Positions 1 to 6,263 of a DNA stretch of 8,751 nucleotides are shown one piece after another. The notes beneath the pieces are model-generated. The model was not told the DNA's origin and did no database searches. It saw only the letters and a list, made by a program, of their open reading frames with translations. A program made the position numbers and the translations under genes. Every line of letters begins with the position of its first letter. Position 1 is the stretch's first letter. Source of the stretch: Pseudomonadota bacterium (GTDB lineage Bacteria > Pseudomonadota > Gammaproteobacteria > Burkholderiales > Burkholderiaceae_B); assembly GCA_023427945.1 (NCBI GenBank), contig JAEYZR010000219.1, forward strand, positions 1-8,751. Reading direction: 5' to 3'.

Positions 1-233
1 ATGCTCTCCAGTCCCAGGAATGCGCGCTCTATTTCCTTGAAAAATGCTTCGCCACTTTTTGTGGGTATGACGCGTCCTGCATGACGGTCGAACAGTTCGA
101 ATCCGGTTTCCGCTTCGAGCTTGGCAATGACACGACTGACATTTGGCTGCGAGGTGTGAAGCTGCTGTGCGGCTTCGGTCATCGACCCGGTGAGCATGAC
201 AGCACGAAAGGTCTCGATCTGCTTGAAGTTCAT
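1..233 (-). CDS. LysR-family transcriptional regulator, N-terminal part (cut by window edge)
   Basis: Seventy-seven codons are visible, starting MNFKQIETFRAVMLTGSM; the rest lies beyond base 1. The segment is a complete LysR winged helix-turn-helix: AVMLTGSMTEAAQQL, then SQPNVSRVIAKLE as the recognition helix (about residues 28-41), then the wing with ELFDR and a PTKSG turn. The wording (FRAVMLTGSMTEAA, SQPxVSR, PTxxG, ending in RAFLGL) recalls the LysR/NocR/OccR branch, which includes the diaminopimelate regulator LysR and the nopaline and octopine regulators. That is a judgement from memory, not an alignment. The effector-binding domain is not visible. The ATG was chosen because the helix-turn-helix begins at the family's usual distance from it; no clear Shine-Dalgarno precedes it. 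It is transcribed away from the lyase operon, the usual position of a LysR activator relative to its target, so it probably controls that operon and itself. Confidence 0.93.
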   Translation of the reverse strand, partial: MNFKQIETFRAVMLTGSMTEAAQQLHTSQPNVSRVIAKLEAETGFELFDRHAGRVIPTKSGEAFFKEIERAFLGLES

Positions 234-293
234 GGGCGATGGAATCCGGATGACTGTGCATGGTGGAAAGGTTGGCGCATGGCTATCGTATTC

Positions 294-305
294 ACCGGCG
301 CCGGT
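294..305. promoter_or_regulatory. Perfect 12-bp palindrome in divergent gap (possible protein site)
   Basis: ACCGGCGCCGGT is a perfect inverted repeat without a spacer. It lies 60 bp upstream of the LysR start, inside the 237-bp divergent gap (234-470). It does not show the T-N11-A form typical of LysR sites, and GC-rich palindromes of this size also arise by chance. Function is unproven. Confidence 0.2.
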
Positions 306-367
306 CTTGCCAAGCGTGTCTTCGCCATGCCTTGATTCGGCCACGAATTCGCCGGCGTATTGCGTGC

Positions 368-390
368 ATGCCAGGGCATATCAAAAATGC
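368..390. promoter_or_regulatory. Inverted-repeat cluster upstream of the lyase promoter (candidate activator site)
   Basis: ATGCC-AG-GGCAT (368-379) overlaps GCAT-N7-ATGC (376-390), giving a run of dyad symmetry about 25-45 bp upstream of the predicted -35 box. That is where a LysR-type activator normally sits. The arms are short (4-5 bp), so this is only a plausible operator for the divergent LysR protein. The remainder of the 234-470 gap shows no further gene. Confidence 0.3.
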
Positions 391-413
391 ATGGCCGAAC
401 CGAAAAGAGTCAT

Positions 414-443
414 TTGACCAAAAAACGACGCTCTTTCGATAAT
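414..443 (+). promoter_or_regulatory. Predicted sigma70 promoter of the lyase operon
   Basis: TTGACC at 414-419 (5 of 6 to consensus -35) and GATAAT at 438-443 (5 of 6 to consensus -10) are separated by 18 bp. Transcription would start near 450, giving a leader of about 20 nt that contains AAGGA at 458-462, eight bases ahead of the ATG at 471. This is the best-looking promoter in the window and it supports the downstream ATG rather than an earlier in-frame start. Confidence 0.6.
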
Positions 444-470
444 CTGCGCATCGCAATAAGGATCAAGAAA

Positions 471-1970
471 ATGGAATCGAAAGTCAGTCGTCGCCTCAAG
501 GAATCGTTGGCCAGCGAGATCTGCGAGAACATCTACGGGCCCCGGCTCGAACGGGATTTCGTAAAGGTCTTTTCCTATCTCAACGAAGTCAACCAGGCAC
601 ATCTTCTTATGTTGCACAGGACCGGCATTGTTGCGCCTGCCGTCGCCCAGAAGCTGGCCGCCGGGATTCTGCAGATGGAGGCCGAGGGGCCCGCTGCGGT
701 GGAGCTCGACCCCGCCAAGGAAGATCCTTACTTCAACTACGAATCAAAGCTGATGTCCCTGACCGGGCGCGACATTGGCGGGCGGCTGCATACGGCGCGC
801 AGTCGCAACGATCTTTCTGTGACGATGGATCGACTCCGGGCCCGAGACGTGGTGCTCAAGATCATGGCTGCGCTGGGACGTCTGCGACAGGTGGTGCTCA
901 CCCGTGCGGCCGAACATGCCAGCGTGGTGATGCCGGGCTACACCCATCTGCAACCTGCGCAGCCCATTACCTTCGGCTTTTATCTGAGCGGCATCGCCCA
1001 GGCGCTTGGACGCGATATGGATCGATTTGAATGTGCGCTGAAACGCATCGACGAGTCACCGCTGGGGGCGGGTGCGTTGGCGGGCACACGTTTTCCGATC
1101 GATCGGGACATGACGGCGGCTGGACTCGGATTCACGTCGGTCATGCCTAATGCCCTGGATGCCGTCGCATCGCGAGACTTCGCCTGGGAGGCCATGCTGG
1201 CGATGGCCACCGTGGCGCTGACGTGGGGGCGCGTGGCACAGGATTTTCATATCTGGTCCACACCCGAATTCGGGCTGGTGTCGTTCCCCGACAGGGTGGC
1301 CAGTGTGTCCAGCATCATGCCCCAGAAGAAGAACCCGGTGGTGCTCGAATATCTGCGGGGAAAGAGCAGCCACATCATCGGTCTGTTGAATACGGCCCTG
1401 ATTGCCGTCAAGGGAACGAACTTCACTCACTCAGGGGACAGCAGCCGGGAAAGTATGCGGAATTTCTGGGAATCATCCGAGGAAACGCTGCGTTGCCTCT
1501 CACTGTTCGAACTGATCATGAGCGCTGTCGAGCCCAAAGTGCACAACATGCTCGAGCACGTGCAGTCCGATTTTTCCGCCGCGACCGATCTTGCGGATGG
1601 CCTGGTGGCCGAGGCCGGCATGTCTTTCCGCGATGCCCACCACGTCGTGGGTGGCCTGGTGAGGCTGGCGCTCGATTCGGGAAAATCGGCGAATGAACTG
1701 ACCAGCGAGATGCTCGATCGTGCGGCGCTGGACGTCGTGGGAGCCGCCGTGCAGTGGCCTGAAGAGAAACTTCAGGGCTACCTGGATCCGGTCGAAAGTG
1801 TGAATGCGCGACGCAATGGAGGCCCTGCGCCTTCGGATGTTGCCATCGCCATAGAACGGCAGCGCGAACACGTCGAGCGCCTGTTGGCCGCTGTCGAGTC
1901 GACAAGACGTCGCCTGGACACCGTGCGTGAGCAACTCCGGCAGGACGTATCCGAGATAGCCAGTCGCTAG
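471..1970 (+). CDS. Argininosuccinate-lyase superfamily C-N lyase, probably not ArgH
   Basis: A 499-residue cytoplasmic enzyme of the fumarase/aspartase/ASL superfamily, whose members eliminate an amine to release fumarate, normally as homotetramers. Visible signatures in order are HTARSRND (107-114), PGYTHLQPAQP with the catalytic-type His159 (155-165), and the flexible loop SSIMPQKKNP with the likely catalytic Ser at 280/281 (280-289). Two features argue against arginine biosynthesis. Canonical GSS in the loop is VSS here. The segment after KG (314-315), where ArgH normally reads Y-N-x-D-x-Q-E-D-K, is instead THSGDSSRES (319-328). The C-terminus carries roughly 30 extra charged, probably helical residues compared with a typical ArgH of about 460. 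The ATG at 471 was chosen for its promoter and ribosome site; an in-frame ATG at 360 would precede the promoter. It is the first gene of a three-gene operon with a binding protein and a flavoenzyme. The superfamily is certain, the substrate unknown; N-(1,2-dicarboxyethyl) amino compounds are the best guess. Confidence 0.9.
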   Translation: MESKVSRRLKESLASEICENIYGPRLERDFVKVFSYLNEVNQAHLLMLHRTGIVAPAVAQKLAAGILQMEAEGPAAVELDPAKEDPYFNYESKLMSLTGRDIGGRLHTARSRNDLSVTMDRLRARDVVLKIMAALGRLRQVVLTRAAEHASVVMPGYTHLQPAQPITFGFYLSGIAQALGRDMDRFECALKRIDESPLGAGALAGTRFPIDRDMTAAGLGFTSVMPNALDAVASRDFAWEAMLAMATVALTWGRVAQDFHIWSTPEFGLVSFPDRVASVSSIMPQKKNPVVLEYLRGKSSHIIGLLNTALIAVKGTNFTHSGDSSRESMRNFWESSEETLRCLSLFELIMSAVEPKVHNMLEHVQSDFSAATDLADGLVAEAGMSFRDAHHVVGGLVRLALDSGKSANELTSEMLDRAALDVVGAAVQWPEEKLQGYLDPVESVNARRNGGPAPSDVAIAIERQREHVERLLAAVESTRRRLDTVREQLRQDVSEIASR

Positions 1971-2004
1971 CGATTCCACCCACAACTGTTCCAGGCACCT
2001 AATC

Positions 2005-2973
2005 ATGAAGACCATCATCAGATATGTTGTACCTGCTGTGATCCTTGCTTGCGCAGCAGGCAGCGCGAGTGCGCAAGCCTATCCAGAAAGAACCATCCGT
2101 CTGATCGCCCCTTTTGCACCCGGCGGAACAGTGGATGTCGTGGCACGGCTGCTTGCCGAGCGCCTCTCACGCAGTCTCGGCGAGGCGGTGATCGTCGAGA
2201 ACAAGGCGGGCGCCGCAGGGACACTGGGTGCAGACTTCGTTGCCAAGGCGGAGCCGGACGGCTACACGCTGCTTCTCGCGTCGTCTGCGCACCAGTCGTT
2301 GCACCCCCTGTTGTACAGCAAGCTGCGCTACGACCCGGAAAAGTCATTTTCGCGGGTGGCATTGTTCGCGGCGGTGCCCAACGTGCTGGTTGTGTCGAAC
2401 GGGTTGCCGGTAAAGAGCGTGGCCGAGCTGATCGATTATTCCAAGTCGGGAAAACGGTTGTTCATGGGTTCATCCGGCACCGGAGGCGTCAATCATCTGA
2501 TTGGTGAAATGTTCCAGTTCAAGACGGGAGCCGTGTTCGAACACGTGCCCTACAAGGGTGCGGGCCAGGCAAACAACGACTTGCTGGGCGGCCAGATCGA
2601 TCTGATGTTCGTGAATCTGCCGACGGTTCTTTCGCATATTCAGGCGGGCAAGCTACGTGCGCTTGCCGTAGCCACCGCAGAACGTGTTCCGTCGTTGCCG
2701 GACGTGCCCACCATGAAAGAAGCCGGCGTTGATGACTTCGTGGTGGACTCGTGGTCTGGCGTGCTGGCGCCAGCGGGCACGCCGCAGCCGATCATCGACA
2801 AGCTTTCTGCCGAGATCAACAAGATTGCACGCGACGAGAACACGGTCAAGGCGTTGGCGGCGCAAGGCGTGATTCCCCGGCCAGGCACGAGCGAAGAGTA
2901 CGCCTCGCTGGTGCATTTTGAAACGCAGCGATGGACAGATGTGGTCAACAAGGCAAACCTCAGCCTGGATTGA
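2005..2973 (+). CDS. Bug-type (TctC family) periplasmic solute-binding protein
   Basis: A 322-residue member of the Bordetella uptake gene family, the extracytoplasmic receptors of tripartite tricarboxylate transporters. They bind carboxylates and, in some cases, amino acids or related small molecules. The N-terminus is a Sec signal peptide: basic MKTIIR, a hydrophobic stretch, and probable cleavage after ASA at residue 23. Mature-protein hallmarks are YPERTIRLIAPFAPGG (26-41), followed by TVD (42-44) of the carboxylate-binding loop, the PDGYTLLLA block (84-92), SSGTGGVNHL (156-165), VPYKGAG (181-187) and LPDVPTMKEAG (231-241). Length is normal. It starts 34 bp after the lyase stop with only a weak AGG ribosome site, so it is probably co-transcribed and brings the lyase substrate into the pathway. 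No TctA or TctB membrane subunits are in the window; such orphan receptors are common in Burkholderiales. Confidence 0.95.
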   Translation: MKTIIRYVVPAVILACAAGSASAQAYPERTIRLIAPFAPGGTVDVVARLLAERLSRSLGEAVIVENKAGAAGTLGADFVAKAEPDGYTLLLASSAHQSLHPLLYSKLRYDPEKSFSRVALFAAVPNVLVVSNGLPVKSVAELIDYSKSGKRLFMGSSGTGGVNHLIGEMFQFKTGAVFEHVPYKGAGQANNDLLGGQIDLMFVNLPTVLSHIQAGKLRALAVATAERVPSLPDVPTMKEAGVDDFVVDSWSGVLAPAGTPQPIIDKLSAEINKIARDENTVKALAAQGVIPRPGTSEEYASLVHFETQRWTDVVNKANLSLD

Positions 2974-3001
2974 ATGACACAGCAGCGAAAGTTTGCCAGA
3001 C

Positions 3002-3007
3002 GGGAGG
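3002..3007 (+). promoter_or_regulatory. Ribosome binding site fixing the flavoenzyme start
   Basis: GGGAGG lies seven bases ahead of the ATG at 3015. It decides between this start and an in-frame ATG at 2931, which would overlap the end of the binding-protein gene and place 28 unrelated residues before the FAD-binding fold. Confidence 0.75.
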
Positions 3008-3014
3008 CAGGTCC

Positions 3015-4241
3015 ATGAAAGTCTGCGTCGTTGGCGCCGGAATAGTCGGATGTGCGACGGCTTATGAAATGGCCCGCCAGGGTTGGGATGTGCACCTGGT
3101 GGATACGGCGCAGGCTCCGGGCCTGGGCACCAGCTATGCCAATGGTGCCCAGCTGAGCTACAGCTATGTGGAGCCTTTCGCCTCTCCTGCCACGATGCGC
3201 AGTCTGCCGAAGATGCTTCTGTCGCGTGACTCCGCGGTGCGCTTTTACCCTCGATGGGACTGGCGCCAGTGGCTGTGGGGCCTGCAGTTCCTGGGCGCCT
3301 GCACGCAGCGCCAGTCGCTTGATGGAACGTCTCGCTTGCTGCAACTGGCGCAGACCAGCCGGGATGCGCTGGCACAGTGGATGGACGAGGAAAACTGGTC
3401 TTTCGGTTTCGAGCAGAACGGCAAGCTGGTGTTGTGTCCTTCCGAGCAGTCGCTGCGTCAGCAGTCACGTCAGGTGGCTCTGCAGGCATGCATGGGCTGC
3501 CGCCAGGATATGTTGAGTCCGAGCGCATGCCTGGACAAGGAACCCGCCTTGCGAACCGCTTCGGATCTCAAGTTCGTGGGTGGGGTCTGGACTGCGGATG
3601 AATGTATTGGCGACCCTTATCGCCTTTGCCAGGAAATGGTGGCCAGCCTGCGCAGGCGAGGCGGCAAAGTTTCCCTGGGTGTCGACGTGCGATCTTTCGT
3701 TCGGACAGGGGATAAGGTGAGCGCGGCGGTCACAGACCAGGGTGCCATTGCAGCCGACGCTTTCGTACTGGCTGCCGGCCCCTGGTCAGTACGGTTGGCC
3801 GCAGGGTTGGGCATTCATCTTCCCGTCTACCCCATCAAAGGCTATAGCATCACGGTGCCGTTTCGTGAAGGCGTGGTGCGACCGCGCGTGAGCGTGACGG
3901 ATCTGGGGCGCAAGACGGTGTTTGCACCACTCGGTTCACAATTGCGCGTGGCGGCCATGGCAGAGGTGGGCGCCACCCGTCTGGACGTCGCTGCGAAACG
4001 CGTACAGACGATGCTTGCCGCAGTAGAGCAGACCTATCCAGGCCTGTGTGATCTGGACGCACCTGCCGCGTGGGCAGGATTGCGACCGAGTACCCCCACA
4101 TCGGTGCCAGTCGTGGGCCGCTGGCGTAAAAGCAATGTGTTTTTGAACGTCGGACACGGCGCACTGGGACTGACGCTCGCGGCGGGTACTGCTATCGGTC
4201 TTCGACAGTCCATGCAGGAGTCGCTGCCTGGCGGGCACTGA
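3015..4241 (+). CDS. FAD-dependent D-amino acid dehydrogenase (DadA-like, DAO family)
   Basis: A 408-residue flavoenzyme of the DAO superfamily, closest in wording to DadA, the D-amino acid dehydrogenase that oxidises D-amino acids to 2-oxo acids and passes electrons to the respiratory chain. The Rossmann FAD motif is at the very N-terminus: VVGAGIVG (5-12), with acidic Asp30 ending the second strand. It is followed by the DadA-type stretch ANGAQLSYSYVEP (42-54). Further family blocks are PVYPIKGYSIT (270-280), AGLRPSTPTSVPVVGR (354-369) and the FAD-closing GHGALGLTLAAGT (380-392). It is slightly shorter than DadA (about 430). It is the last gene of the operon, 41 bp after the binding protein, and ends 18 bp from a convergent LysR gene. 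In this context it could oxidise the amino product released by the lyase, or act on an opine-like secondary amine in the manner of opine oxidase subunits. The family is secure, the substrate is not. Confidence 0.93.
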   Translation: MKVCVVGAGIVGCATAYEMARQGWDVHLVDTAQAPGLGTSYANGAQLSYSYVEPFASPATMRSLPKMLLSRDSAVRFYPRWDWRQWLWGLQFLGACTQRQSLDGTSRLLQLAQTSRDALAQWMDEENWSFGFEQNGKLVLCPSEQSLRQQSRQVALQACMGCRQDMLSPSACLDKEPALRTASDLKFVGGVWTADECIGDPYRLCQEMVASLRRRGGKVSLGVDVRSFVRTGDKVSAAVTDQGAIAADAFVLAAGPWSVRLAAGLGIHLPVYPIKGYSITVPFREGVVRPRVSVTDLGRKTVFAPLGSQLRVAAMAEVGATRLDVAAKRVQTMLAAVEQTYPGLCDLDAPAAWAGLRPSTPTSVPVVGRWRKSNVFLNVGHGALGLTLAAGTAIGLRQSMQESLPGGH

Positions 4242-4259
4242 GCGCGTCTAAGAAGCCGT

Positions 4260-5204
4260 TCACATCGCGCCAGACGGGCTGCCGGCACGAGACACCAACG
4301 GCGGCGCAAGTCTCTGGGCAAGGTGATCGCGCACGAGTTTCGCCAGGAATTCCGCCTGCGGCGTCAGACTCGAACCGCGCCGCTGTATCAGGTAGACATC
4401 GCGCTTGATGTCCAGTCCCACAATCGGAATCGCTTTCAACCCATATCCGCGCGCCTCGAAAAGTTCAGGCATGACCGTCACGAAGCGGCCGCTTTGAACC
4501 AGGCCGATCATCGTGGCCAGATGGTCCACTTCAAGCGACCAGGGCAGGGCAATGTCGTTGGCGTCCAGCATGCTGTCGATCTGCAGGCGTGTGGAACTCA
4601 AGGGGTTCAGGCCGATCACGGGCAGGCCGACCAGACCCTGCCAGTCGATCTTCCTGACCGGCAGCACGACACGCGATTGTTTGGCAAAAACAAGATTGAA
4701 ACCATAGCTGGTCAATCGCTCCTTGGTCAGCGATGAGTTGGTCGCCACAGGCGTGGTGATGCCCAGGTCCACTTCCCGCTGTTCGACCAGCCGGGTCGTT
4801 TCGGTGGCGTTGCCATCGCGAATCGAAATGTAGACGTCAGGGTAGCGTTCGTAGAACGCCGGCAGTACCTGCGGCATGACCGAATAGCCGACCGATGCGA
4901 CAGTGCTGATCTGCAGTTTGCCCTGATGCCCATGCGCCAGTCGCGAGGCTTCCAGCACGCAACTGTCCAGTTGGCTGAGCAGCGGCAGCACCTTGTCGTA
5001 GAACGTCCTGCCCACTGAAGTGAGAACGACGCTGCGGGTGGTGCGATCGAAGAGCTTGCCGCCCATGTCTTCCTCGATCTTCGCGATGCGCCGGCTCAGG
5101 GCCGATGTCGTGATGCACAGTTCCTGCGCCGCAGAAGTGAACTGGCCGCTGCGCACCAGGGAGCAGAAGGCTTTCAGGTCCTGAAGGTCGTAATTGATGC
5201 GCAT
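4260..5204 (-). CDS. LysR-family transcriptional regulator, complete
   Basis: A 314-residue regulator of standard LysR length. The helix-turn-helix covers roughly residues 7-66: LKAFCSLVRSGQFTSAAQEL, recognition helix TTSALSRRIAKIEED (32-46), and wing LFDRTTRSVVLTSVG. A linker helix (about 67-92) leads into the type-2 periplasmic-binding-like effector domain, which begins near GKLQISTVASVGYSVMPQ (95-112). The ATG at 5204 is chosen because the helix-turn-helix starts at the usual position; no convincing Shine-Dalgarno precedes it. A TATATT -10-like element on its strand (5246 down to 5241) lies about 37 bp upstream and overlaps the dyad at 5226-5242, which suggests autorepression. It is divergent from the esterase/Bug operon, its probable target, and convergent with the flavoenzyme gene. 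The effector may be a carboxylate or ester handled by that operon, but this is inference from position only. Confidence 0.95.
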   Translation of the reverse strand: MRINYDLQDLKAFCSLVRSGQFTSAAQELCITTSALSRRIAKIEEDMGGKLFDRTTRSVVLTSVGRTFYDKVLPLLSQLDSCVLEASRLAHGHQGKLQISTVASVGYSVMPQVLPAFYERYPDVYISIRDGNATETTRLVEQREVDLGITTPVATNSSLTKERLTSYGFNLVFAKQSRVVLPVRKIDWQGLVGLPVIGLNPLSSTRLQIDSMLDANDIALPWSLEVDHLATMIGLVQSGRFVTVMPELFEARGYGLKAIPIVGLDIKRDVYLIQRRGSSLTPQAEFLAKLVRDHLAQRLAPPLVSRAGSPSGAM

Positions 5205-5225
5205 AAGTCAATAGTCGTTGAGATT

Positions 5226-5242
5226 TTTACGATTGACGTAAA
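5226..5242. promoter_or_regulatory. Perfect inverted repeat with T-N11-A core: candidate LysR operator
   Basis: TTTACG-ATTGA-CGTAAA has 6-bp arms that match perfectly around a 5-bp spacer, and positions 5228-5240 fit the LysR consensus T-N11-A. It sits in the 82-bp gap between the divergent LysR (start 5204) and hydrolase (start 5287). Its right arm overlaps a TATATT -10-like element for the LysR gene, and a TTGACG -35-like hexamer on the plus strand (5233-5238) lies across its centre. No good -10 is seen for the plus-strand promoter, as expected for an activator-dependent one. Confidence 0.6.
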
Positions 5243-5286
5243 TATAGCCCGTCGGCAATCTAGCGGTCCTCAAGCCAGGACCTGCC

Positions 5287-6246
5287 ATGCATCTCCAACA
5301 CATTTCCCTGAAGTCGGTGAGTAGTTTCTTCGTCGGCGGCCAGACGGCCGTGCTGCAGGATCTACCCGTGACACATCGCAGCATGGTGCTCAATGGGGCG
5401 CCGCGCGAAGTGAATCCCAACGGTGAACACGTCTATGGACAGATGTACGTCCAGGCGTTCAGGCTCAGCGCCCCGCTTCATCCCCATCCCATTCTGCTGT
5501 GGCATGGCGGAGGCATGACGGGCTGTGCCTGGGAGACCACACCCGATGGCCGCAGCGGCTGGTTGCAGCGTTTTCTGCAGGCCGGCTATGACGTGCTGGT
5601 GTGCGACGCCGTCGAGCGCGGGCGTTCCTCCTGGGCCATGTATCCGCAGGTCTACAAGGAAGAACCGGTGTTTCGCACCAAGCGCGAAGCCTGGGAGACA
5701 TTCCGTATCGGGCCAAGTTATCAGGCCGATCCTGCCTTGCGTGAACCCTATCCGAATCAACAGTTCCCGGTGGGCCACTTCGATGCGTTCGCCAGCCAAT
5801 GGGTGCCACGCTGGCCCGGCCACGAGCCCATGATCCTGGCCGCCTATGAGGCACTGATCGATCACGTCGGGCCTTGCTCGATCGTCGCGCACAGCCAGGG
5901 AGCAGGGTTCGCAGCGGAAATCGCTCGCCGTCGTCCCGACGTGGTTCAAGCGGTCGTGGGGCTTGAGCCCGGAGGCATGCCCCAGGCGTGTCCAGCGCCA
6001 GGGCTGCCGCCCCATCTGGTGCTTTGGGGCGATCACATCGAAGCGTCGGGCTCGCACTGGATCGGCTATCGCGAACAGGCCCAACGCTACCTGGATGCGA
6101 TTGCCGCAGACACACCGGTCACGGTGCTGGACCTGCCGGCGCTCGGAATTCCGGGCAATTCACACATGCTGATGATGGACGTCAACAGCGATATCGTTTT
6201 CAAAGAAGTGGCGAAGTGGCTGGCGTCCTGCGCCCGCCATCGTTAA
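5287..6246 (+). CDS. Esterase-713-like alpha/beta hydrolase
   Basis: A 319-residue alpha/beta hydrolase. The wording closely follows the Alcaligenes esterase 713 type (structure 1QLW), as I recall it: SSFFVGGQT (12-20), YGQMYVQ (50-56), an oxyanion-region WHGGGMTGCAWETTPDGR (72-89), RGRSSW (111-116), nucleophile elbow AHSQG (201-205), LEPGG (226-230), WGDHIE (247-252) and LPALGIPGNSHMLMMD (283-298). This gives a predicted triad Ser203, Glu227 and His293, with Glu as the acid instead of the usual Asp, a mark of that family. Its natural substrate is not known; carboxylic ester hydrolysis is the likely chemistry. The N-terminus shows no signal peptide, so the enzyme is predicted to be cytoplasmic. 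The start at 5287 has AGGA six bases upstream (5277-5280). It is the first gene of a two-gene operon with a Bug-type receptor, so it may cleave the compound that receptor captures. Confidence 0.88.
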   Translation: MHLQHISLKSVSSFFVGGQTAVLQDLPVTHRSMVLNGAPREVNPNGEHVYGQMYVQAFRLSAPLHPHPILLWHGGGMTGCAWETTPDGRSGWLQRFLQAGYDVLVCDAVERGRSSWAMYPQVYKEEPVFRTKREAWETFRIGPSYQADPALREPYPNQQFPVGHFDAFASQWVPRWPGHEPMILAAYEALIDHVGPCSIVAHSQGAGFAAEIARRRPDVVQAVVGLEPGGMPQACPAPGLPPHLVLWGDHIEASGSHWIGYREQAQRYLDAIAADTPVTVLDLPALGIPGNSHMLMMDVNSDIVFKEVAKWLASCARHR

Positions 6247-6251
6247 AACCA

Positions 6252-6257
6252 AAGGAG
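6252..6257 (+). promoter_or_regulatory. Strong ribosome binding site of the second Bug gene
   Basis: AAGGAG stands six bases ahead of the ATG at 6264, immediately after the hydrolase stop (6244-6246). It fixes this start over in-frame starts further upstream that would run back into the hydrolase gene. Confidence 0.8.
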
Positions 6258-6263
6258 ACCAGA

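Noticed and set aside
360..470. Upstream ATG extension of the lyase by 37 residues
   Set aside because: The extension lies across the predicted promoter, is highly basic and unlike the family, and the ATG at 471 has its own ribosome site.
1964..1973. Perfect palindrome TCGCTAGCGA spanning the lyase stop codon
   Set aside because: It has no loop, so it would not form a useful hairpin, it is short, and the next gene follows after 34 bp as in an operon.
5362..6084. 240-residue minus-strand open frame inside the hydrolase gene
   Set aside because: The plus-strand hydrolase has clear family motifs along its whole length; the antisense frame has none.
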